A stretch of 7,474 bases of DNA from Gemmatimonadota bacterium (lineage in GTDB: Bacteria; Gemmatimonadota; Gemmatimonadetes; Gemmatimonadales; Gemmatimonadaceae), in contig JAEUJK010000906.1 in NCBI GenBank assembly GCA_016794735.1, positions 1 through 7,474 on the forward strand, in the 5' to 3' direction. This document shows, piece after piece, positions 1 through 6,068 of the stretch (within the stretch, counting starts at the first letter, position 1; every line of letters begins with the position of its first letter). Both the position numbers and the translations under genes were made by a program. Under the pieces are notes generated by a model. That model was not told the DNA's origin. It saw nothing but the letters and a program-made list of their open reading frames with translations, and made no database searches.

Positions 1-1
1 C

Positions 2-1240
2 GATGCTGGCCGGCTGTCCCTCGAGGATCCCGCCGAGCGATATGTGCCCGAGCTGCGCACGCTCAAGTATCCCACCAGCGACTCGCCGAAGATCACCATC
101 CGGCACCTGCTGTCGCATTCGGAGGGGTTCCCCGAGGACAACCCCTGGGGTGACCAGCAGCTCTCCGCCACCGACGCGCAGCTGTCGGCGATGATCCGGA
201 AGGGGATTCCCTTCTCCACCGCGCCCGGCACCGCCTACGAGTACTCCAACTTCGGCTTCGCCATCCTCGGCCGCATCGTGGCCAACGTGTCCGGGATGCC
301 CTACCCGCGCTATCTCCAGCAGCGCATCCTCAAGCCGTTAGGCATGACGTCGACGACGCTCCAGGCCGCCGAGGTCCCGGCATCGCGCCTGGCGCACGGC
401 TACCGCCGGCAGGACGGCCAGTGGCTGGAGGAGCCGCAGCTCCCGGACGGGGCGTTTGGCCCGATGGGGGGCATGCTCACCTCGATCGCCGACCTCGGGC
501 GGTGGGTGGCCCTGATGCTGGATGCCTTCCCGCCGCGTGACGGCGTGGAGCGGTATCCGGTGAAGCGGTCGTCGGTGCGCGAGATGCAGCAGGTGACGCG
601 GTACAACGGCGCGACGGCCGTGCGGAACGCCGACGGGTCGCTCGCGCTGAGTGCGGGGGGATACGGCTACGGACTGGGGATCCGCCAGAACTGCCTGTTC
701 GGGATGTCGGTCTCGCACTCCGGCGGGTTGCCGGGGTTCGGCTCGCAGATGCGCTGGCTCCCCGAGCTGGGGGTCGGCATCGTCGCGTTAGGCAGCCTGA
801 CCTACACCGGCTGGGGCACGGTGATCGAGCAGTCGCTGGCGGCGATGGCGCACACCGGCGCGATGACCCCACGCGAACCCCAGCCCGCCCCGGTGTTGTT
901 GCATCGACGCGACCAGGTCGCGCGACTCGTCGCGCAGTGGAGTGATCCGCTCGCCGACTCCCTCGCGGCGATGAACCTGTACCTGGATGAGTCCAAGCCG
1001 CGGCGGCAGGCCGCGCTCGCGAAACTCAAGGAGACGGTGGGGGAAGACTGCCGCAACGAGGGTCCGCTGGTCGCGGAGAATGCCCTGCGTGGCCGCTGGC
1101 GCATGCGCTGCGGGCGCGGCGACCTGCGCGTCACAATCACCCTCGCGCCGACCGAACCGGCGACGGTGCAGTTCCTCGACGTGAGTCCGATGCGGCGCGA
1201 CGATACGCTGGACGCGCCGCCGGCGTGTCGCAGTGCATGA
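2..1240 (+). CDS. Serine hydrolase, beta-lactamase/PBP-like family (S12), 5' end missing
   Basis: The reading frame is open from base 2 and continues off the left edge; the visible 412 residues begin DAGRLSLEDP, the typical stretch after the SxxK helix of class C beta-lactamase-like proteins. The SxxK nucleophile motif therefore lies just outside the window, and the GTG at 44 is an internal codon, not the start. Visible family marks are IRHLLSHSEG (about residues 33-42), the second catalytic motif Tyr-Ser-Asn in YEYSNFGF (bases 242-250), and His-Ser-Gly-Gly (bases 716-727) in place of the Lys-Thr-Gly box. The last ~120 residues form an extra domain with two cysteines (EDC and MRC), which I cannot name. 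Family members are usually exported D,D-peptidases, esterases or beta-lactamases; the substrate cannot be told from sequence. Two TTA leucine codons occur, both inside CGTTAGGC octamers. The gene converges on the minus-strand gene ending at 1275. Confidence 0.9.
   Translation, partial: DAGRLSLEDPAERYVPELRTLKYPTSDSPKITIRHLLSHSEGFPEDNPWGDQQLSATDAQLSAMIRKGIPFSTAPGTAYEYSNFGFAILGRIVANVSGMPYPRYLQQRILKPLGMTSTTLQAAEVPASRLAHGYRRQDGQWLEEPQLPDGAFGPMGGMLTSIADLGRWVALMLDAFPPRDGVERYPVKRSSVREMQQVTRYNGATAVRNADGSLALSAGGYGYGLGIRQNCLFGMSVSHSGGLPGFGSQMRWLPELGVGIVALGSLTYTGWGTVIEQSLAAMAHTGAMTPREPQPAPVLLHRRDQVARLVAQWSDPLADSLAAMNLYLDESKPRRQAALAKLKETVGEDCRNEGPLVAENALRGRWRMRCGRGDLRVTITLAPTEPATVQFLDVSPMRRDDTLDAPPACRSA
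336..343 (+). repeat. CGTTAGGC octamer, copy 1
   Basis: Exact CGTTAGGC inside the serine hydrolase gene. It is read in frame as ccg-tta-ggc (Pro-Leu-Gly), so it supplies a TTA leucine codon, which is very rare in this DNA. Confidence 0.9.
786..793 (+). repeat. CGTTAGGC octamer, copy 2
   Basis: Exact CGTTAGGC inside the serine hydrolase gene, in the same codon phase as copy 1: gcg-tta-ggc (Ala-Leu-Gly). These two are the only TTA codons in the visible part of the gene. Confidence 0.9.
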
Positions 1241-1277
1241 CCATGTGCCGCGGTGTCGTCCACCGTGGCACATGTCA
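1238..1277. terminator. Hairpin filling the gap between two convergent stop codons
   Basis: CATGTGCCGCGGTG (1242-1255), a five-base loop TCGTC (1256-1260) and CACCGTGGCACATG (1261-1274) form a 14-bp stem with one G-T type mismatch. If C1241 is bulged, the TGA stop of the plus-strand gene (1238-1240) pairs with TCA (1275-1277), which is the TGA stop of the minus-strand gene. The structure thus spans exactly the gap between the two genes. Neither side has a T-run, so it is not a classic intrinsic terminator. A bidirectional transcription end or an mRNA 3'-end stabiliser is inferred from position and symmetry. Confidence 0.65.
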
Positions 1278-1841
1278 GAAGACGAAGGACCATCCGATAC
1301 GCGCCCCACGCTCACGGTCAGGGGCGCGTCGTAGCGAGGTCACGTTCATCTCCGGGAGCCACTGCAGAATCCCGACAGCGCCGCCGAGGAGGGTGCCCAC
1401 GCCGGCTCCGAAGGCACCCAGCCCCAGGACCAGGTTTTTTGGTCCGAGCGTGTAGTCACCGCCATCGCCCTCGCTGAGGCTGAGGCCAAAGCCTGCCGCC
1501 GCACCAAGGCCGCCTCCAACGAGGAACCCCACGCCCAGCCCCCGGAGGTGACTGCGACCGCTGCTCACCTGCAGGCGGGTCAGGTGCGTCGTCAGGAGGA
1601 TCGGGTGCCACTCATCATCGAGATGTAGAGTGTCGCCTCTTTGCGCCGTGATCGTGGCGTGGCGCCAGCGCCGTGGCGCGTCCTCCGTGGAGTACCGGAC
1701 GCGAGCACCGACAAGGTAGGTGCCGTCACCCCTCGGCGCTTCCTGCGCCCCGGCGTTGCCACAGGTGAACATCAGTAGCGTGATGCCGAGCGATCGAAGC
1801 TGGGTGGCGAACGATCCCTGGGATCCCGTCAGCGTGCGCAT
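1275..1841 (-). CDS. Secreted glycine-zipper protein, paralogue of its upstream neighbour
   Basis: 188 residues, function not recognised. An N-terminal signal peptide has a hydrophobic core around residues 18-32 (LGITLLMF) and a likely signal peptidase I cut after ..GNAGA or GAQ; the Cys at 27 is not in a proper lipobox. Next comes a small beta-rich part (about 40-95) with GARVRY, RGDTLHL and GRSHLRGLG. Two glycine-rich hydrophobic segments follow (about 101-121 and 136-160, e.g. GFLVGGGLGAAAGFG), a glycine-zipper pattern typical of envelope proteins. The C-terminal strand RIGWSFVF ends in Phe. The order and many residues match the protein at 1857-2369, so the two are tandem duplicates. The gap between them is 15 bp with a good ribosome binding site, so they are probably cotranscribed. 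Start chosen at ATG 1841 because of the GGAG seven bases upstream and the signal peptide that follows. Confidence 0.8.
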   Translation of the reverse strand: MRTLTGSQGSFATQLRSLGITLLMFTCGNAGAQEAPRGDGTYLVGARVRYSTEDAPRRWRHATITAQRGDTLHLDDEWHPILLTTHLTRLQVSSGRSHLRGLGVGFLVGGGLGAAAGFGLSLSEGDGGDYTLGPKNLVLGLGAFGAGVGTLLGGAVGILQWLPEMNVTSLRRAPDRERGARIGWSFVF

Positions 1842-1848
1842 GGGATCT

Positions 1849-1852
1849 CTCC
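1849..1852 (-). promoter_or_regulatory. Shine-Dalgarno for the downstream glycine-zipper gene
   Basis: On the minus strand GGCGGAGAGA precedes ATG 1841; the GGAG core is seven bases from the start codon. The site lies entirely in the 15-bp gap after the TAA stop (1857-1859) of the upstream paralogue. It is the only clear Shine-Dalgarno in front of any start in this window and fixes this start. Confidence 0.7.
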
Positions 1853-1856
1853 GCCG

Positions 1857-2369
1857 TTAGTACGAACGGGAGAAGGAGAGCCCCACGGCGGGGCGCGAAC
1901 CCAGGCGCACGACCGGACGCGGCATCATGGGGGTGGCATCCGCCCAGGCTTCCTTGCCCACGAACACCCCGACCAGCGCCCCGAAGATGCCGCCGGCAAT
2001 CGCGCTCGACGCTGCGACCACGCCAGGCCCCGGGTCGTAGCAGCCTTCGCAGCCGCTGCCAGACGACGAAAGGAGCCCGAGTCCCGCGCCCACCGCGCCT
2101 CCCCAGAGCAAGCCGGAGCCCATCCCCAGCAGGTGGCTCTTGCCGAGGCTGACGCGCACACGACCGAGGTCCTTCGCGGCGACCGTGTAGGGTGCCCCAC
2201 CCTTCGGCACCACACGCAGGGAATCGCCGCGATGTTCGAGCACGGTGACCTCCTGTTCCCGGAGCTGCTGGCCCGTGAACCGGATGCGAGCGCCGGGGGC
2301 GACGGACACCTGCGCCTCCAGGCTGGAGGCAGCAACGGCTGCGGCGAGGACGACGAAGAGGGAGCGCAT
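1857..2369 (-). CDS. Secreted glycine-zipper protein, first of a tandem pair
   Basis: 170 residues, function not recognised. It starts with a textbook signal peptide (MRSLFVVLAAAVAASSLEA, cut before QVSV). A beta-rich part (about 24-77) has GARIRFTG, HRGDSLRV and DLGRVRVSLGKSHLLG. Two glycine-rich hydrophobic segments (about 81-101 and 117-139) are joined by a loop with a Cys-x-x-Cys pair (C107, C110; GCEGCYDPG) that the paralogue lacks. The C-terminal strand AVGLSFSRSY ends in an aromatic residue. A hairpin of two glycine-zipper helices with a small periplasmic domain, anchored in the envelope, is the likely fold (inference). ATG 2369 is the only start giving an intact signal peptide, yet no Shine-Dalgarno precedes it. 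It lies 146 bp downstream of the metallohydrolase gene, with a hairpin between them, and probably has its own promoter, which I could not identify. Confidence 0.82.
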   Translation of the reverse strand: MRSLFVVLAAAVAASSLEAQVSVAPGARIRFTGQQLREQEVTVLEHRGDSLRVVPKGGAPYTVAAKDLGRVRVSLGKSHLLGMGSGLLWGGAVGAGLGLLSSSGSGCEGCYDPGPGVVAASSAIAGGIFGALVGVFVGKEAWADATPMMPRPVVRLGSRPAVGLSFSRSY

Positions 2370-2466
2370 GGTGGGGACTTGGGTTGAGGGTCACCCACAA
2401 GGTCGACCCACCCCACCACCGCGCCCATCAGTCACATGACGTAGGAACGGCCTGCCGATGCGCCAG

Positions 2467-2509
2467 GGTGGCGGGAGCGGGCCTCGCCCCGCTCCACGAT
2501 GGCGCCACC
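2467..2509 (-). terminator. Nested hairpin after the metallohydrolase gene
   Basis: An inner perfect stem GGAGCGGG (2474-2481) / CCCGCTCC (2488-2495) with a six-base loop sits inside an outer stem GGTGGCG (2467-2473) / CGCCACC (2503-2509), with a seven-base bulge (2496-2502) on one side. It begins seven bases beyond the stop of the metallohydrolase gene at 2516, the right place for a terminator of that gene. No T-run follows on the minus strand, so termination is inferred. I see nothing else of note in the rest of the 146-bp gap (2370-2515). Confidence 0.5.
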
Positions 2510-2515
2510 GTCCGG

Positions 2516-4918
2516 TCAGTTCTTCTGCAGCGACTCCAACCGGGAGCGGGCAGCGGCGAATTGTGCCTTGAGGTTGGGAATCGGGGTTCCCGCGTACCCG
2601 GCATCGAGGCGCGACTCGGCGTTGGCGAGGGCACGCAGGAGGTCCCCTGCCGCCGCGCGCCGCAGTTCGGGGTCGGTCGACAGCCGGGTGCCAATCCAGA
2701 TCGGCGCCGTATGCGCAAAGGTCATGTTGGCCATGGCCGGCCATCGATCGACGGCGGGGCCGACGGCTCGGGCGGCGATCCAGCCGTTGCGAGGCACGCG
2801 CACCTTCCGCGTGAAGGTCCGGGAGAAGGGCGCCGCGGGGGCCGCCTCGGTCGCCACCGTGCGGCCATTCACCACGATCGCGATGCTGTCCACCGGCATC
2901 GTCGAGTGAACGCCGAGTGAGACCTCGACCTCCGCAGCCGGTGCGATCACGTCACCCGGGTGGGCCCCGTTCACGGTGAGGTCGAGCATCGGCCCGGTGG
3001 TGACGAACGACCGCCCGGCCTTGAGGGCCGCGAGGTACGACGCCCAGGTCATGGCCCCCTGCGGACGCACATAAACGCGCGTCGTGCCTAACGCCATCGT
3101 GCGATGCAGGTCGGTCATGGCGTCGGTGCCCCCCGAGGGCATGATGTCGAGCCCCGCGTTCAGCAGGCGGTACCACAACTCGGTGGTGCCCACGCTGTTG
3201 CTCCAGAGGCACACCAGCTCGAGCAGGTCGAAGTTCCCGAAGACCGCGTCCGGGATGAGCGCGATCGGGATCACCGCCATGCCGCGCTCGCTGAACGGGT
3301 CGGTCTGCCCGCTGACGGGATGCACGTAGATGCCGAGCCCACCCTGCGCGCGCCCGGCGGCCAGTGGCTCGGCGTTGGTGCGGTCGTCGCGACCGTAGGA
3401 CTCGTACCCCGGCCCCCAGGTCCACGGCCAGAACAGCTCCCGCGTGCCGATGAGCCCCACGTGGCCCAGGAAGTGGGAACGGACCTCCTGCGCGAACCCC
3501 ACCATGGGGCGTGAGCCTAACGATGACCAGTTCCACTGGTCCTGGTTTTCGTAGCGGTTGTGGAGGTTGGCCAGCATCGGCGTCCCGACGTCCAGGTCCT
3601 CGCCCTGCATCGGCAGGCTGAGGTCTTCGGGCGCGAGGTCGAACTGCCCGCCGTAGTTCAGGTGGAAGTGATGGTCGCCGGAGTACCATCCCGCCTGCTG
3701 CGCGTCCCACAGGCGTGGCAGGGAGATCACCACCGGCGTCACCTCGCCAGCACGCACCATCACGCGCGCCTGCGCCGGTGCGGTGGCGAGCCCACGCACG
3801 GCCATGACCTCGACCTGCCCGGCCGGCACCTCCAGCTCAATGCTCCCGGACGAGTAGAAATACGCGAGCCCGTTCTGCCCCTCGAACCGCGTCATCCCCT
3901 CGGTGGGAATGAGGGGGTGGCCGGCGCCGTCGCGCACGTGCAGTCGCGCGGCGCTCCCGGTCTCGATGCGCACACGACCTATCGGCGCGCCGTAGTTCCA
4001 GCTGCGCACCGGGACCTCCTGGGGCGTCCCACCCCCGCGAGCCACGCGGTACAAGTGCAGCTGCTGGCGGGCATCCGCCTCGCTGAAGTAGATCCACGCC
4101 CCGTCGGCACTCCATGCAGGCGTGAGGGGACGCCCCCGCGGCCGCGCGTGCAGCAACACCGACGGCCCCGGCCGCTCGATCGACATCAGCCGCAGCTCCC
4201 ACCCGAAGCTCCCCGGCCAGTTGTAGGCGAGCAGGGTGCCATCGGGCGATAACGCCGGCCGCGCCTGCGACACGATGCTCCCGGTGAGGAGCGCCATGTC
4301 CTTGCCGTCGGTTCGCAACCGCACCTGGTCCCCACCGGCCCGCGTCTTGGACAGGTAGACCATCCGGTCGCCCGAGGCAAAGAGCTGCGGCCGCAACTCC
4401 AGCCCCGGCTCCGTCGTTAGGCGCGTGCGGGCCCCGCCCGACAGCTCGACCCGACGCAGGTCCAGGTCACCCCCGGCGTCGAGGTTCGTGTAGACCACCG
4501 CGGCCCCGTCGCGCGTGAACACCGGGTCCATCGCCATCCCGCGATCGAGCTCGCGCTCGGTGCCCGCGGCGAGGTCACGCACCACCACGGCGAGCGTTCG
4601 TGAGTCGTCGCGCACGAACACGAGCTGCCGCCCGTCCGGCGACCACGAGGGGCGCGAGTCCACCCCGGCCCCATTGGTGACGCGCTGGGCCACGCCCGTC
4701 ACCGGATTCAGCAGCCAGATCCAGCCGCGACTGGCAAACGCCACGCTGCGCCCGTCCGGGGACGGGGCCGCGTCTCCCACCCCCGCCGCGAGCACCGGCA
4801 ACTCATAGCCCTCCAGGTAGACCTGGTGGCCAAACCCCACGTTCCGTGGATAGCGATTGGTCCACTGCGCCCCGAGCGGGAGCGCAGCAAGTGCCGTGGC
4901 AACGACGAGAAAGCGCAT
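2516..4918 (-). CDS. Secreted TolB-like propeller plus CehA/McbA-type (PHP) metallohydrolase
   Basis: 800 residues. A signal peptide (MRFLVVATALAALPLGA, cut near GAQ-W) fixes the start at ATG 4918; the frame is open another 51 codons upstream, but that extension would bury the signal peptide. Residues ~40-300 carry repeated PD40/TolB blades with the SPDG or SADG signature (53-56, 93-96, 224-227, 270-273). Residues ~320-400 look like a beta-sandwich linker. The PHP-like metal domain begins at GWYSGDHHFHL (410-420, H417 and H419 as metal ligands) and continues with QEVRSHFLGHVGLIG (E478, H486), YVHP (H533), SGGTDAM (D599) and DLHR (H605), matching the CehA/McbA metallohydrolase pattern. CehA is a carbaryl hydrolase, but the family is broad and substrate is unknown here. 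It acts outside the cytoplasm. The last ~50 residues are helical. No Shine-Dalgarno is visible. It contains two TTA-bearing octamers, one antisense octamer and one TTA codon (4250-4252) outside the motif. Confidence 0.88.
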   Translation of the reverse strand: MRFLVVATALAALPLGAQWTNRYPRNVGFGHQVYLEGYELPVLAAGVGDAAPSPDGRSVAFASRGWIWLLNPVTGVAQRVTNGAGVDSRPSWSPDGRQLVFVRDDSRTLAVVVRDLAAGTERELDRGMAMDPVFTRDGAAVVYTNLDAGGDLDLRRVELSGGARTRLTTEPGLELRPQLFASGDRMVYLSKTRAGGDQVRLRTDGKDMALLTGSIVSQARPALSPDGTLLAYNWPGSFGWELRLMSIERPGPSVLLHARPRGRPLTPAWSADGAWIYFSEADARQQLHLYRVARGGGTPQEVPVRSWNYGAPIGRVRIETGSAARLHVRDGAGHPLIPTEGMTRFEGQNGLAYFYSSGSIELEVPAGQVEVMAVRGLATAPAQARVMVRAGEVTPVVISLPRLWDAQQAGWYSGDHHFHLNYGGQFDLAPEDLSLPMQGEDLDVGTPMLANLHNRYENQDQWNWSSLGSRPMVGFAQEVRSHFLGHVGLIGTRELFWPWTWGPGYESYGRDDRTNAEPLAAGRAQGGLGIYVHPVSGQTDPFSERGMAVIPIALIPDAVFGNFDLLELVCLWSNSVGTTELWYRLLNAGLDIMPSGGTDAMTDLHRTMALGTTRVYVRPQGAMTWASYLAALKAGRSFVTTGPMLDLTVNGAHPGDVIAPAAEVEVSLGVHSTMPVDSIAIVVNGRTVATEAAPAAPFSRTFTRKVRVPRNGWIAARAVGPAVDRWPAMANMTFAHTAPIWIGTRLSTDPELRRAAAGDLLRALANAESRLDAGYAGTPIPNLKAQFAAARSRLESLQKN
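3086..3093 (-). repeat. CGTTAGGC octamer, copy 3
   Basis: Written GCCTAACG on the plus strand, so it runs in the sense direction of the minus-strand metallohydrolase gene. It is read gcg-tta-ggc (Ala-Leu-Gly in MALGTT), the same phase as copies 1 and 2. Confidence 0.9.
3515..3522 (-). repeat. CGTTAGGC octamer, copy 4
   Basis: In sense in the metallohydrolase gene, read tcg-tta-ggc (Ser-Leu-Gly in WSSLGSR), again giving a TTA leucine codon in the same phase. Confidence 0.9.
4415..4422 (+). repeat. CGTTAGGC octamer, copy 5 (antisense)
   Basis: CGTTAGGC on the plus strand, antisense to the metallohydrolase gene. The gene reads it as cgc-cta-acg (Arg-Leu-Thr), so here the motif gives CTA rather than TTA. 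It is the only copy inside a gene that runs against the gene. Confidence 0.9.
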
Positions 4919-5079
4919 ATGGAACTTTGGGGACAAGAGGGACGGGCCACGGTATGACCTGTTGCACCGGGCCGCCAGACCGCTGAGCCCGTTGACCCGG
5001 GGGGATGGGGATGCGTCAATTTCCAGACGGTCGCCGCTCCGATCCGGGGGACCTACCTGACCACGTGTCACCGCCTGTG
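4919..5079. promoter_or_regulatory. Divergent promoter region with a TTGAC inverted repeat
   Basis: This gap lies between the divergent starts of the metallohydrolase (4918) and the lipoprotein esterase (5080), so promoters for both should lie here. TTGACC at 4992-4997 is a good -35 match; 17 bases on is GTCAAT (5015-5020), a poor -10 with three of six matches. The same bases read on the minus strand give TTGACG facing the other way, so TTGAC (4992-4996) and GTCAA (5015-5019) form an inverted repeat with an 18-base centre. It may be facing -35 elements or an operator for a dimeric regulator; both readings are inference. Confidence 0.35.
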
Positions 5080-6066
5080 ATGACCCACCGAGCGTTCGCG
5101 TCGTTCCTCCTCATGAGCTCGGCTGCACTGCTGGTCGCGTGCAGCTCGGGAGGCTCCGTCACGTCGCCGCCGGTCACGACGAACCCGCCGCCCGCCCAGA
5201 ATCCGCCGAACCCGCCCACGGTCACCCAGCGCACCTGGTTCGACGAGGCGTACGGCTCGCAGGCGGACCAGCGGCTGGACCTGTTCCTGCCACCCACCGG
5301 CAATGGACCGTTCCGCCTGATCATCTGGGTGCACGGCGGCGGCTGGCGGAACGGCAACAAGACGCTTGCGGCGAGCGCCTTCCAGCGTCGCGCCCTGTCA
5401 CAGGGGTTCGCCCTCGCCACGGTTGGATACCGACTGTCCGGCGTGGCCAAGTGGCCCGCACAGATCCATGACGTGAAGGGGGCCGTCCGCTTCCTGCGCG
5501 CCAACGCCCGGCGCTTTGCGCTCGACAGCACGCGGTTTGGTGCGTGGGGACTCTCGGCCGGCGCGCACCTGGTGTCGCTCCTTGGCACATCGGGCGGGAT
5601 CCAGGTGGTGGAAGGCACGGTCGGCGGCAATGCCGGCACGTCGAGTCGCGTGCAGGCGGTGGCCGACTGGTTCGGGCCGACCGATTTCCTGCAGATGGAC
5701 GCGGGGCTCGTGACCGCGGGCTGCAACCCACCGGGCACGGTTGAGCAGGGGCTCGCGACCTCGGAAACGTCGCAGCTGCTCGGCGCCGCGATCGGCCTCG
5801 TCCCCAACCTCGTCGCGCAGGCGAACCCGATCACCTACATCACGCCGGACGACCCGCCCTTCCTGATCCACCAGGGCACGGCCGACTGCACGGTGCCGTT
5901 CACGCAGAGCGTCATCTTCGACACGGCGCTGCGCGGACCGGCCGGGATCGGCTCCGCCAACGTCTCGCTCACCCTGATCACCGGGGCGGGACACGGCGGC
6001 ACGCAGTTCACCAACGACACCAACGTCGACCGGGTGATTGCCTTTTTCAACCAGGTGTTGCGTTAG
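5080..6066 (+). CDS. Lipoprotein alpha/beta-hydrolase, BD-FAE-like esterase
   Basis: 328 residues from ATG 5080. The start is chosen because a lipoprotein signal follows directly, with lipobox LLVAC and Cys21 as the lipidation site; GTG 5077, one codon upstream, is equally possible, and no close Shine-Dalgarno decides it. A Pro/Asn/Thr-rich linker (about 22-50, with PPP and NPPNPP) tethers the catalytic domain to the membrane. That domain has the oxyanion-hole motif HGGGW (85-89), the nucleophile elbow GLSAG (157-161, Ser159), a likely acid Asp269 in HQGTADCTVPF and a likely base His305 in GAGHGG. This matches the BD-FAE/COG0657 esterases, which often remove acyl or feruloyl groups from plant polysaccharides; the true substrate is unknown. 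Cys215 and Cys270 could form a disulphide. Its TAG stop lies inside a CGTTAGGC octamer and overlaps the stop of the convergent NADH dehydrogenase gene. Confidence 0.9.
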   Translation: MTHRAFASFLLMSSAALLVACSSGGSVTSPPVTTNPPPAQNPPNPPTVTQRTWFDEAYGSQADQRLDLFLPPTGNGPFRLIIWVHGGGWRNGNKTLAASAFQRRALSQGFALATVGYRLSGVAKWPAQIHDVKGAVRFLRANARRFALDSTRFGAWGLSAGAHLVSLLGTSGGIQVVEGTVGGNAGTSSRVQAVADWFGPTDFLQMDAGLVTAGCNPPGTVEQGLATSETSQLLGAAIGLVPNLVAQANPITYITPDDPPFLIHQGTADCTVPFTQSVIFDTALRGPAGIGSANVSLTLITGAGHGGTQFTNDTNVDRVIAFFNQVLR

Positions 6067-6068
6067 GC
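6061..6068 (+). repeat. CGTTAGGC octamer, copy 6, carrying two stop codons
   Basis: The octamer contains TAG (6064-6066), the stop of the plus-strand esterase (leucine-arginine-stop, cgt-tag), and TTA (6063-6065), which on the minus strand is TAA, the stop of the NADH dehydrogenase gene. One motif therefore ends both convergent genes. Confidence 0.9.

Noticed and set aside
2431..2440. Short palindrome GTCA-CA-TGAC between the metallohydrolase and glycine-zipper genes
   Set aside because: Four-base arms are expected by chance, and no promoter elements line up with it.
3560..4252. Plus-strand open frame, 230 codons
   Set aside because: Antisense to the metallohydrolase gene, with His/Arg/Pro-rich sequence and no start signal or family motif.
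5005..5079. Upstream extension of the esterase gene to position 5005
   Set aside because: The 25 extra residues are polar and would place the lipobox signal internally; the lipoprotein signal starting at 5080 (or 5077) is far more plausible.
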